From: Haloplanus rubicundus
GTDB lineage: Archaea; Halobacteriota; Halobacteria; Halobacteriales; Haloferacaceae
Direction: 5' to 3'
DNA length: 64,000 bases
NCBI RefSeq assembly: GCF_003342675.1
Contig: NZ_CP031148.1
Coordinates: 1,798,001-1,862,000, forward strand
Shown here: in pieces, positions 16,874-24,095 of the stretch
How positions within the stretch are numbered: the stretch's first letter is position 1
How the letters are laid out: each line of letters starts with the position of its first letter
Position numbers and translations under genes: made by a program
Notes under the pieces: model-generated
Told to the model about the DNA's origin: nothing
Seen by the model: the letters and a program-made list of their open reading frames with translations, nothing else
Databases searched by the model: none

Positions 16874-17116
16874 ATGAGCACGACACAGATGATCTCGCGC
16901 GCCGCCGACCGATTCGACCTGCCCGACGACCTCACTGCCGCCGACTCGAAGCTCGTCTACCTGTTCGTCGCCGTCTCCGACGGTGCGACGGTCGACGACC
17001 TGCAGACCGCGCTGGACATCAAGAAGATTTCGCTGTTCCCGGTTCTCGACACGCTCTCCGAGCGCGGCCTGATCGAGCGCGTCGAGGACGAGTACGTCGC
17101 CGCCCAGGCGTCGTAA
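16874..17116 (+). CDS. Small winged-helix transcription regulator (TrmB/MarR-like)
   Basis: 80 residues forming little more than one winged helix-turn-helix: L-V-Y-L-F-V-A-V-S-D-G-A-T-V-D-D-L (helix 1-2), I-K-K-I-S-L-F-P-V-L-D-T-L-S-E-R-G-L (recognition helix) and V-E-D-E-Y-V-A (wing). The ATG at 16874 lies about 28 nt from the TATA-like box, just upstream of alternative in-frame codons. Comparable mini-regulators occur near haloarchaeal PHA genes, but control of PHA synthesis is only inferred from position after phaC. The AT-rich promoter has two dyads that may be its own targets. Confidence 0.75.
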   Translation: MSTTQMISRAADRFDLPDDLTAADSKLVYLFVAVSDGATVDDLQTALDIKKISLFPVLDTLSERGLIERVEDEYVAAQAS

Positions 17117-17146
17117 TCCGACTGTTCCTCTCCTCTCTATCGCGGC

Positions 17147-17767
17147 TTACTTCACCGAGTCGTCCGTGCCGTCTCCGGACTCCTCGGTCACTTCCCGCTT
17201 GATCGATTCCAGTTCCGCGTCCACGTCGACGGCGTCGTCCCCTTCCTCCTCGACGTCGATGGCGACGCCCCGTCCGGACGGCGCCCGCTCTCGGTCCGCG
17301 CCCCGCTCCCGACGCCGGTCGTCCCCCACCTCGTCGAGGCGCTCGTCTATCTCCGCGGTCAACGCCCGTGCGTCGGTCAGGACCGATCTGGCCGCCGAGT
17401 CCTCGGGCAGGTCCGCACCCGTCAGCGCGTCGCGCAGGTCGGCCAGGGCGTCGCGAAGCGCCGCCGTCTCGGGGCCGCGGCGTGACTCCAGCCGATCACG
17501 GAGTTCGCCGGCGTTCGACGCCGGTCCGGCGAGGCGAAGCACCGCCCGCAGGAGCTCCAGCGACTGCACCGTCGCTTCGAGCAGTGCGATGACCGTCGGA
17601 AGGGTGTACTCCTCGGTGAACCGGAGAATCTCGCCGGGCGTCGGCGGGCGCCGACGGGGCGGTCGGCCACCCCGAACGTCCTCGTCGACCGCCGCCCGCA
17701 GCTCGGTCAGCGTTCGTTCGAGGTCGGCCAGCAGGACCGCCAGTTCCTCGTCGTCTCGGCTCGACAT
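17147..17767 (-). CDS. Conserved haloarchaeal protein of unknown function
   Basis: 206 residues, soluble and highly charged. The N-terminal part (about 1-110) is helical with heptad-like Leu spacing (A-V-L-L-A-D-L-E-R-T-L-T-E-L) and a Pro/Arg-rich turn (R-P-P-R-R-R-P-P-T-P). A more conserved-looking stretch follows, F-T-E-E-Y-T-L-P-T-V-I-A-L-L-E-A. The C-terminal 60 residues are acidic and low-complexity. No catalytic motif or membrane helix is visible. It resembles haloarchaeal DUF7547-type proteins by length and opening, but I could not confirm this. Convergent with the winged-helix gene. Confidence 0.65.
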   Translation of the reverse strand: MSSRDDEELAVLLADLERTLTELRAAVDEDVRGGRPPRRRPPTPGEILRFTEEYTLPTVIALLEATVQSLELLRAVLRLAGPASNAGELRDRLESRRGPETAALRDALADLRDALTGADLPEDSAARSVLTDARALTAEIDERLDEVGDDRRRERGADRERAPSGRGVAIDVEEEGDDAVDVDAELESIKREVTEESGDGTDDSVK

Positions 17768-17863
17768 GCGTGGCGGTTAGGGCCGGACGCAGATATATGC
17801 CCCCGTCCACCGTCTCGGCCGACTCCGGATGCGGGCGGCCGGTCGTCGACGGCGTGAGCGACG

Positions 17864-18817
17864 TCAGTCGCGCCTGCGACCCGCCACCGCCACGGCCAAC
17901 AGCGCCAGCACGGCGACGACGGGGCCGAACCCGGCGCCGCCGCCCTCGGTCGGGGTGGGGGTGGAGGTCGCCGTCGCCGTCGGCGTTTCGGTGGGCGTGA
18001 CCGTCGGCGCGGGTGTCGGCGTGGGTGTTGCCGTCGGCGCGGGTGTCGGCGTGGGTGTCGGGGTCGGGGTCGGGGTCGCGGTCGGCGTGGGTGTTGCCGT
18101 CGGGGTCGCGGTGGGGGTGGCCGTCGGGGTCGCCGTCGCCGTCGCCGTCGGCTCCGCGGCCGCCCCTGCGACCGTCACCGTCGTGGACGCGCGCCCGTCC
18201 TCGATGTCGCTCCCTTCGACGCTGATCCGGTACGTGCCGGGATCGGGATTCCGGGTGTCCACCGTGACGCTGTCGCCGCTCTCGGTGATCCGGGCGTTCC
18301 CCGCCAGGTCGATCCCGTCGGGACTCTCGACGGTCACGTCCAGCCGGTCGGCCTCCTCGAAGTTGTACTCGGCCGTGATCGTCACCTCCTCGAAGTCGTT
18401 CGCGTCGAGGGTGTCGCCCGCGACGTCGACGCCGCGTTCGTTGCGCACTTCGAACTCCGTGATTCGCGGCCTGACGACGCGCAGTTCGGGGTCGTCGTCC
18501 GCGTCGCTCTCGGCGTCGTACGACCCGGGGTCGACCCCGCCGAAATTCGCGTTCTCCGGGGCGACGGTGAACACGCCGTCGCCGCCGGTGGCGACGAACG
18601 TCGTCCGGTCCGTGCCGATGGTCCCGCCGCCGGTGAGTTCTACGTCCGAGATGTCGAGCGTCTCGCTGACGTAGACGCGGACGGGCGGGCTGGTGTCCGC
18701 CGGCTGCTCGCGCGGTTCGTCGACTGCGACGCCCGCGCCCGTCACGGCGGCGACGACGCCGACGATCACGAGCACCGTCGCGACGGTTCGGAGCGTGGAG
18801 GGTCGATCGAAGGGCAT
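17864..18817 (-). CDS. Exported surface protein with Thr/Pro stalk and C-terminal membrane anchor
   Basis: 317 residues from the ATG at 18817; a much longer open frame upstream is antisense to the HEAT-repeat gene and is rejected. Signal/anchor helix at 10-32 (V-A-T-V-L-V-I-V-G-V-V). A beta-rich external part follows, including an immunoglobulin-like region (about 110-220: D-R-L-D-V-T-V-E-S-P-D-G). Then comes a Thr-Pro stalk of about 70 residues and a terminal G-F-G-P-V-V-A-V-L-A-L-L-A-V-A-V-A-G-R-R-R-D. This Gly-Phe-Gly helix plus Arg tail has the layout of PGF-CTERM signals processed by archaeosortase A in haloarchaea, although the usual Pro before Gly-Phe is Ala here. The stalk is probably O-glycosylated. 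Confidence 0.8.
   Translation of the reverse strand: MPFDRPSTLRTVATVLVIVGVVAAVTGAGVAVDEPREQPADTSPPVRVYVSETLDISDVELTGGGTIGTDRTTFVATGGDGVFTVAPENANFGGVDPGSYDAESDADDDPELRVVRPRITEFEVRNERGVDVAGDTLDANDFEEVTITAEYNFEEADRLDVTVESPDGIDLAGNARITESGDSVTVDTRNPDPGTYRISVEGSDIEDGRASTTVTVAGAAAEPTATATATPTATPTATPTATPTPTATPTPTPTPTPTPAPTATPTPTPAPTVTPTETPTATATSTPTPTEGGGAGFGPVVAVLALLAVAVAGRRRD
17940..18155 (-). repeat. Thr-Pro/Ala-Thr-Pro codon repeat (surface-protein stalk)
   Basis: Short units such as ggtgtcggc and ggtcggggt recur for about 200 bp on the plus strand and encode alternating T-P, T-A and A-P-T on the minus strand. The array is imperfect but slippage-prone; stalk length is expected to vary between strains. 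Confidence 0.75.
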
Positions 18818-18919
18818 GTGATCGGCGTTCGCGTGCCGTCGATATGTCGCTTTCCGTCGCGGAGACCGTCTTGCCCCGAATGGAAACGCTCTTTTGACAG
18901 TCACACCGAGTGTGCGCGT

Positions 18920-20152
18920 ATGACCGACGGGGACGACGAGACCGACCTCCCAGCCGAGACCCTCGACTCCCGCCTCGACGAGGCGGCCGAGGCGCTCGAC
19001 GCCGCCGAGACCGAAGCCGACCTCGACGCCGTCGAGGAGCAACTGGACGCCATCGCCGAGGACCTCGACGCCGCCGACCTCCCGGCCCCCGACGAGGACG
19101 ACGAGGACGCCGAGGACCCCGGCGCGGAACTCGAAGACCGGCTCGACTCCCTCCGCGAGGATCTGGCGGCCGCCCGCGGCCCCTACGCCTCGGACGTGAC
19201 CGACGCGGTGGCGGACGCGACGGCGACGCTCACCGACACCCGCTGGACCGAGACGGGCGAGGACGAGGCCGCCGCGGCCGTCGAATCCTTCGTCGCGGAC
19301 GTGAACGAGACGCTCGATGCCGACCTCTCTGGGCACGACGCCGACGCTCTCGACGCCGCCGCCGAGGCCGTCGACGACGCCGGCCTCGACCCCGACGAGG
19401 ACGCCGAAACCATCGCGGCGCTGCTGGAGGCGACCGACGCGCTCGAAGCCGGACTGGAGGACGCGGAGGAGTGGGACGACCTCGAAACCCACGAGAAGCT
19501 GCAGGCACAGGGCTACTACGACGTGCTCGGCCACTACAAGGACTTCCCGCCCGAGTGGGCCGCGCTCAAGGAGTGGGAGCAGCGCGGCAACGTCGAGATG
19601 GTGCTGCTCGCGCTCGACAGCTTCCAGTCGGACTTCATGGAACGGCACTGCCTCGAAGCCCTCACGCGCATGAACGACGCGGCGGCGTTCGACGCCATGC
19701 ACCAGCGCGCGGGCAAGCGCGACAAGCCCGGGATCAAGGCGATCGGAAAGATGGGCGCCGAGGACGCCGTCGAGACGCTCTTGGAGTACGTCGACGCCGA
19801 CTCCGACCCCGGCCTCCAGAAGGTGACGTTCAAGGCGCTCGGCGAAATCGGGAGCGAGGAGGCGACCGGACCGCTCGCCAACAAACTCGTCGCCGAGAAC
19901 GAGCAGATTCGCCCCTACGCTGCCCGCGCGCTCGGCCTCATCGGCGACACGCGAGCCATCGAGCCGCTGGCGGACGCGCTGGCCGACGCCGACACCGACG
20001 AGACCCGCGCCGCGGCCGCGTGGGCGCTCCGACAGATCGGCACCGAACGCGCGCTCTCCGTGGCCGCCGACTACGCCGACGACCGGGCCTACCTCGTCCA
20101 GCACGAGGCGAGCCAGGCCGCCGACGCACTGTCGGTCGAACCGACCGCGTAG
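18920..20152 (+). CDS. HEAT-repeat protein with acidic helical N-terminus
   Basis: 410 residues. Residues 1-180 are very acidic and helical (repeated L-D-A-A-E, D-A-V-E-E-Q-L-D), probably coiled coil. Residues 195-405 carry HEAT/PBS-lyase-like repeats: K-A-I-G-K-M-G-A-E-D-A-V-E-T-L-L, K-A-L-G-E-I-G-S-E-E-A, R-A-L-G-L-I-G-D-T-R-A and W-A-L-R-Q-I-G-T-E-R-A. These build a superhelical surface for protein contact. No lyase or other catalytic motif accompanies them, so a scaffold role is likely. The ATG at 18920 is chosen over upstream codons because an AT-rich ctcttttgac lies about 28 nt before it. Divergent from the surface-protein gene. Confidence 0.8.
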   Translation: MTDGDDETDLPAETLDSRLDEAAEALDAAETEADLDAVEEQLDAIAEDLDAADLPAPDEDDEDAEDPGAELEDRLDSLREDLAAARGPYASDVTDAVADATATLTDTRWTETGEDEAAAAVESFVADVNETLDADLSGHDADALDAAAEAVDDAGLDPDEDAETIAALLEATDALEAGLEDAEEWDDLETHEKLQAQGYYDVLGHYKDFPPEWAALKEWEQRGNVEMVLLALDSFQSDFMERHCLEALTRMNDAAAFDAMHQRAGKRDKPGIKAIGKMGAEDAVETLLEYVDADSDPGLQKVTFKALGEIGSEEATGPLANKLVAENEQIRPYAARALGLIGDTRAIEPLADALADADTDETRAAAAWALRQIGTERALSVAADYADDRAYLVQHEASQAADALSVEPTA

Positions 20153-20198
20153 CGCAGTCGACCCCAACGTTCTCCCCGGTCCCGTTCCTCCCTCACCC

Positions 20199-20576
20199 AT
20201 GACCAGCGAGTCGACCGAATCGAACGCCCTCGGCACCGACCTCGAACCCTGCAGCACCGACCCCGAAACCGGCTACCTCCGCGATGGCTGCTGCCGTCAC
20301 CTCGACTCCGACCGCGGCCGCCACGAAGTCTGTGCCGTGATGACCGACGCGTTCCTCCAGTTCTCGAAGGCGCAGGGTAACGACCTGATCACACCCCGAC
20401 CGCAACTGGACTTCCCCGGTCTCGACCCCGGCGACCGCTGGTGTCTCTGTCTCGGTCGGTGGGTGGAGGCCGTGGAGGAGGGCGTCGCCCCGCCGGTCGT
20501 CCTCGAAGCGACCAACGAGGCGGTGTTGGAGGAGATACCCTTCTCGACGCTCCTCGAACACGAGTACGAGGGCTAG
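20199..20576 (+). CDS. DUF2237 family protein
   Basis: 125 residues covering the whole DUF2237 domain, whose conserved segments are all present: N-A-L-G-T-D-L-E-P-C-S, G-Y-L-R-D-G-C-C, H-E-V-C-A-V-M-T-D-A-F-L-Q-F-S, G-N-D-L-I-T-P-R-P, L-D-P-G-D-R-W-C-L-C and P-P-V-V-L-E-A-T-N-E. Five conserved cysteines suggest a metal site or redox function, but the biochemical role of the family is unknown. It is probably cytosolic. The stop codon overlaps the stop of the convergent methyltransferase gene by four bases. Confidence 0.9.
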   Translation: MTSESTESNALGTDLEPCSTDPETGYLRDGCCRHLDSDRGRHEVCAVMTDAFLQFSKAQGNDLITPRPQLDFPGLDPGDRWCLCLGRWVEAVEEGVAPPVVLEATNEAVLEEIPFSTLLEHEYEG

Positions 20577-21184
20577 TCCGACAGCTGCGGATACGACTGC
20601 GCCCCTCCCGTCGACTGCCGCCCGACCAGCGTCGCCACCGCCTGCGTCCGCCCCTCGTCGTCGAGTCGCGTCCGTTCCTCGTAGTGCAGGATCGTCAGAT
20701 CGAGACAGGCGTGGAGCAGGTGATTCGACGGGTAGCGGTAGCGATCCGACGGCCCGATTTCGATGGGATCGCTCGACCGGAGGTGGTGTTCGTAAACGAG
20801 GACGCCACCCGGCGCGAGCGCCGCGATCAGGTCCGGGAGCCGCTCCAGCGCGGCGAAGAAACTCACTGTGATCACGTCGTACGCGCCCTCCTCGAACCCG
20901 AAGTCGTCGATGTCCGAGCGGATCCAGTTCACGTCGACGCCCTCGCGGTCGGCCGCTTGCGCGGCGCGATCGAGCGCTTCGTCGGAGACGTCGACGGCGT
21001 CCACGTCGTACCCCTCGCTCGCCAGGAAGCGGGCGTTCCGCCCCGTCCCCGTCGCCACGTCGAGCGCCCGCCCCGTCGGGAGCGTGTCGACCCGCCGAGC
21101 CAGTTCCGGAATCGGGTCGTCGGGCAACTCGAACTCCTCGTCCGTGCTGTACTTCTCGTTCCAGCGCTCGCGGTCGTCGGTCAC
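20573..21184 (-). CDS. Class I SAM-dependent methyltransferase (TehB-like)
   Basis: 203 residues from the GTG at 21184. A minus-strand gcttaac about 26 nt upstream favours this start over an upstream ATG. The Rossmann fold has motif I A-L-D-V-A-T-G-T-G-R-N-A-R-F-L-A, an acidic end of strand 2 (V-D-A-V-D-V-S-D-E-A) and motif IV-like Y-D-V-I-T-V-S-F-F. The opening D-R-E-R-W-N-E-K-Y is typical of the TehB/thiopurine-like methyltransferase group, which methylates small molecules such as tellurite, thiols or halides. Substrate here is unknown. Confidence 0.85.
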   Translation of the reverse strand: MTDDRERWNEKYSTDEEFELPDDPIPELARRVDTLPTGRALDVATGTGRNARFLASEGYDVDAVDVSDEALDRAAQAADREGVDVNWIRSDIDDFGFEEGAYDVITVSFFAALERLPDLIAALAPGGVLVYEHHLRSSDPIEIGPSDRYRYPSNHLLHACLDLTILHYEERTRLDDEGRTQAVATLVGRQSTGGAQSYPQLSD

Positions 21185-21273
21185 GGGTCGACGGTGGGGC
21201 GGCGGCGGGTTAAGCCTCCCCCGACCGCCGTCGGATCGACACACCCATTCCCCCCGACGGAGAAGGATCGCGC

Positions 21274-22185
21274 GTGTCCCTCGGTCGTTACCGAAACGCC
21301 GGCCTGTTCGTCCTTCTCGGGGTGCTGTTCGGCAGTTCCTTCGTGGCGATCAAGGCCGGTCTCGACGCCCTCCCGCCAGTCTTTTTCGCCGCCCTTCGGT
21401 TCGACGTGGCGGCACCGCTCCTGCTCGTCTACGCCGCCGTCCGCTACGACGACTGGGTGCCGCGGACCCGCCCCGACGTCGCGAGCCTCGTCGTCGGCGC
21501 CGTCACCATCGTCGCCGCCAACAACGGCCTGCTCTTTCTCGGCCAGCGGACGATCACGCCCGCCGCGGCGTCCGTGATGTACGGTCTCAACCCCCTCCTC
21601 TCGCCCGCGTTCGCGTTCTTGCTGCTCGGCCAGCGACTCGACGTGCGGGGCATCGTCGGCATCCTTCTCGGACTGGTCGGCGTCGTCGTCATCGTCCAGC
21701 CGTCCCCCGAGACGATCACGTCCGGATCGACGGTCGGCCAACTCTACGTCCTCGCCGCGGCGGCGGTCATCGCCCTCGGAAGCGTCCTCACGCGACGCAT
21801 CGAGGCGACGATCGAGAGCATCCCGATGACCGCGTGGGCGATGGCCCTCGGTGCCGTCCTCCTCCACGCCTGGAGCCTCGCCATCGGCGAGTCGGTGGCG
21901 GGAACCGCCCCGACGCCGACGATCGTGGCGGCGATTCTCGTCGTCGCCATCCCCTCGACTGCGGCCGCGTATCCGATCTACTTCACGCTCATCCGTCGGA
22001 TCGGGCCGGTCCGGACGAACCTCGTCGCGTACGTCGTCCCCATCGTCGCCGCGCTCACCGGGTGGCTCCTCCTCGGCGAACCCGTCACGCCCGCGACGGC
22101 CGTCGGCTTCTGTATCGTCGTCGCCGGCGTTGCCCTCCTCGAACGCCGGGTCGTCGCCGCCGAACTGGCGCGACTCTCGTCGTGA
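21274..22185 (+). CDS. EamA/DMT-family transporter
   Basis: 303 residues starting at the GTG at 21274. Ten hydrophobic helices arranged as two EamA repeats (about 5-135 and 150-290). The first repeat opens with G-V-L-F-G-S-S-F-V-A-I-K-A-G, the signature of drug/metabolite exporters, and the second ends in A-L-T-G-W-L-L-L-G-E-P-V-T. Such proteins export amino acids or other small metabolites across the cytoplasmic membrane; the substrate cannot be predicted. Divergent from the methyltransferase gene with 89 bp between starts. Confidence 0.9.
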   Translation: MSLGRYRNAGLFVLLGVLFGSSFVAIKAGLDALPPVFFAALRFDVAAPLLLVYAAVRYDDWVPRTRPDVASLVVGAVTIVAANNGLLFLGQRTITPAAASVMYGLNPLLSPAFAFLLLGQRLDVRGIVGILLGLVGVVVIVQPSPETITSGSTVGQLYVLAAAAVIALGSVLTRRIEATIESIPMTAWAMALGAVLLHAWSLAIGESVAGTAPTPTIVAAILVVAIPSTAAAYPIYFTLIRRIGPVRTNLVAYVVPIVAALTGWLLLGEPVTPATAVGFCIVVAGVALLERRVVAAELARLSS

Positions 22186-22299
22186 CCGGTGTCGATGCGA
22201 CTATTTTTCGGCATATAAATGATGGCAAGATTTAGTATTCTCGGTGACGTACGGCTCCCCGCTCGGGTGCGGCGCCGAGACCCGTTCGTCTCGCAACCG

Positions 22300-22542
22300 A
22301 TGCCGACGCACAGTTTCGCAGTCCCGCCTGAGCAGCGTGCGACATGCCACCGGACCGTCCCTCGCGCGGGTCGGCCGCGCGAGGGGTTCGTGGTCGCCGT
22401 TCGCGCCCCGTCGAATCGCGGCGGCGGTGTCGTCCAACTGCTGTCGACCGAGCGGAGCGACGTCGTCGCCTTCCTCACTATCGCCGTCGGGGTGTTGGCG
22501 GGCGTTCTGCTCGGACACGCCCGCCGCCGATCCGGTGACTGA
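22300..22542 (+). CDS. Doubtful small membrane protein
   Basis: 80 residues if the ATG at 22300 is used. The C-terminus has one hydrophobic helix (V-V-A-F-L-T-I-A-V-G-V-L-A-G-V-L-L-G) followed by H-A-R-R-R, a plausible anchored tail. The preceding part is Arg/Pro-rich and not obviously structured. Third-position GC is high, as in real genes here, but the opposite strand is also open. No family recognised. It could be a remnant or a shadow. Confidence 0.25.
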   Translation: MPTHSFAVPPEQRATCHRTVPRAGRPREGFVVAVRAPSNRGGGVVQLLSTERSDVVAFLTIAVGVLAGVLLGHARRRSGD

Positions 22543-22846
22543 CGGGTCGAGCGCCGATTCTTCCGGTAACAACATCGTTTTTAGTTACATATACGTACGG
22601 ATGAACCGAGCCCCGTCACTCCGAAAGCGTGCCCACGTTTCGGGACCCCCGTCGACACATAAAGACGCTGCTGAGTGTGTGTCGGCGAGTCAGGGGGGCT
22701 CCACTTTACCTCGGACCAGTTCGACGATTCGGCGAGCAAGGCCGAGAGAAGGCTTTCGCTGCTCACGCTGTTCGCGGCGGCCAGCCGGAGGAGGGGGATC
22801 GTGAACCACGGTCGCAGCACGCTGCTCCCTGGTTCGAATCCCTCAC

Positions 22847-22866
22847 GTGAGACTCTTCGGTCTCAC
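22847..22866. repeat. Perfect hairpin gtgagac-tcttcg-gtctcac
   Basis: A 7-bp perfect stem with a 6-nt loop, directly downstream of the tRNA 3-prime end on the minus strand (tRNA ends at 22884). It could help terminate or process the tRNA transcript, or belong to the same class of palindromic mini-elements seen inside genes in this window. Confidence 0.55.
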
Positions 22867-22883
22867 TTCGTTCGACCAGAAGA

Positions 22884-22955
22884 GCCGGAGGAGGGATTTG
22901 AACCCTCGGCCTATTCCTTACGAAGGAATCGCTCTGCCAGCTGAGCTACTCCGGC
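22884..22955 (-). tRNA. tRNA-Thr (anticodon CGU)
   Basis: 72 nt. The acceptor stem gccggag pairs with ctccggc. The D-arm is gctc-agctggca-gagc. The anticodon arm attcc-ttcgtaa-ggaat puts C-G-U at positions 34-36, reading ACG codons (Thr). The variable loop is aggcc. The T-arm gaggg-ttcaaat-ccctc is perfectly paired. The 3-prime CCA is not encoded and no intron is present. Reads toward the hairpin at 22847-22866. Confidence 0.97.
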
Positions 22956-23004
22956 GCGCACTCATTCGTACTGCCATCGTTCAAATAAGGGTTCCGAAAC
23001 GCCC

Positions 23005-24057
23005 CTACCGTGACAGGCGAACGTCGAGACAGACGTTCAGTTCGTGGGGGGCGTACGACCGGACGACGTGCCGGGTCAGCACGTCCACGTCGTAGCCGGC
23101 CGGCGCCGCCGCCTCGCGGATGGCCCGCTCGCCCGGCCCGAACGGGTCGTCCTCGTGTTGGATATCGTAGTAGTGAATGACGCAGTCGTCGTCGGCCTTC
23201 GGCCGACTGCCCGAGGGACGGCGTCCCTCGCTGTCGGCGGCGAGAGTGACGGCGGCGTCGAGGAACTCGTCGGCGCTGTGGGGGAGGTTCATCACGATGC
23301 GGTCGGCCCAGTCGGCGTAGTCGGCGGCCACGTCGCGCACGTCGCCTTCGATGGCGGTCACGCGGTCGGCGACGCCGTTGCGGCGGGCGTTCTCCCGGAG
23401 GTACTCGACGGCCACGGGGTTGAGGTCGACGCCGACGACGGTCGCCCCGCGGGCGGCCATCGGCACGGCGAAGGGACCGACGCCGGCGAACATGTCGACC
23501 GCCCGCTCGCCCGCCGCCACCTGCTCCGTGACGCGGTGGCGCTCGGTCGCGAGGCGGGGTGAGAAGTAGACCTGCGAGAGGTCGAGCAGGTACTCGAAGC
23601 CGTACTCGCGGTGGAGGGTTTCGGTGACGGGGCGGTCGTTCTCGCCGTCGTCGGCTCGCGCGACGACCGACCAGTCGCGCACGCGGAGGTCGCCTTTCAC
23701 CTTCGAGGCGCGGTCGATCACGGCACGGACGGGCAGGTCCGAGTCGAGGATCGCGTCGCCGATTTCGCGCGCCCGCTCGGGGTCGTCCTCGTCGACGATG
23801 GCCACGTCGCCGAGACGTTCGTACGAGGGGTCGAAGCCGAGGCGGTCGGCCGGCGTCTGCTGGGTGTCGTGGACCGGTACGTCGCGGGTGACGACTTCGT
23901 ACCCCTCGCTCGCCGCCTCGCGGTCGGTCACGGGGAGATAGAGGGCTCCGTCCTCGACGACGATTTCGTACTCGTCGTCGAGGAGCCCCGCTTCGGCGAG
24001 GGCCTGTCGCGTCTCCTCACCCGCCTCGCGGGGCACGCGCACGCAGGGCCGTTCCAT
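23005..24057 (-). CDS. trm5: tRNA (guanine37-N1)-methyltransferase Trm5
   Basis: 350 residues. It has the archaeal Trm5 layout: an N-terminal tRNA-binding region (about 1-110), a central domain with V-Y-F-S-P-R-L-A-T-E-R-H-R-V near residue 168, then the SAM domain with V-D-M-F-A-G-V-G-P-F-A-V-P-M-A (about 190-205), V-D-L-N-P-V-A and the catalytic-loop motif N-L-P-H-S-A-D-E-F (about 258). It methylates N1 of G37 in tRNA, preventing frameshifts, and in archaea is the first step of wyosine synthesis. An insertion near residues 275-290, encoded by two hairpins (23191-23230), interrupts an otherwise standard C-terminus. It lies beside a tRNA gene. Confidence 0.93.
   Translation of the reverse strand: MERPCVRVPREAGEETRQALAEAGLLDDEYEIVVEDGALYLPVTDREAASEGYEVVTRDVPVHDTQQTPADRLGFDPSYERLGDVAIVDEDDPERAREIGDAILDSDLPVRAVIDRASKVKGDLRVRDWSVVARADDGENDRPVTETLHREYGFEYLLDLSQVYFSPRLATERHRVTEQVAAGERAVDMFAGVGPFAVPMAARGATVVGVDLNPVAVEYLRENARRNGVADRVTAIEGDVRDVAADYADWADRIVMNLPHSADEFLDAAVTLAADSEGRRPSGSRPKADDDCVIHYYDIQHEDDPFGPGERAIREAAAPAGYDVDVLTRHVVRSYAPHELNVCLDVRLSR
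23191..23230. repeat. Two adjacent hairpins inserted in frame in trm5
   Basis: gtcggcc-ttc-ggccgac (23191-23207) and cgagggac-ggc-gtccctcg (23212-23230) are perfect stems of 7 and 8 bp, each with a 3-nt loop. On the coding strand they encode a basic loop (E-G-R-R-P-S-G-S-R-P-K-A-D-D-D). Geometry and length match the insertions in the ATP-grasp and kinase genes. Confidence 0.75.
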
Positions 24058-24095
24058 ACCGGTGACTCGCCGGCCGCGGGAGTAAGGGTGTCGAC

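Larger units (their letters stand above)
22186..22883. other. Gene-poor interval upstream of tRNA-Thr
   Basis: About 700 bp without a convincing gene. It holds AT-rich promoter-like patches (catataaatg at 22209-22218, tttagttacatata at 22579-22592), one doubtful small frame (22300-22542), a fragment resembling a tRNA T-arm (ggttcgaatccctc, 22831-22844) and a strong hairpin (22847-22866). Frames through 22675-22944 read into the tRNA and look spurious. The texture fits a degraded insertion next to a tRNA. Confidence 0.5.

Noticed and set aside
18818-20257. Minus-strand extension of the surface-protein frame to about 797 residues
   Set aside because: The extra part is antisense to the HEAT-repeat gene, is Gly/Val/Arg-rich as expected of a mirror frame, and the signal segment starts at the ATG at 18817.
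22831-22844. A second tRNA gene suggested by ggttcgaatccctc
   Set aside because: The flanks do not pair as a T-stem, and no anticodon or acceptor arm is present. Kept only as a fragment.
22675-22944. Plus-strand frame of 89 codons running into the tRNA complement
   Set aside because: Its end is the antisense of tRNA-Thr, a common source of false proteins; there are no domain features.
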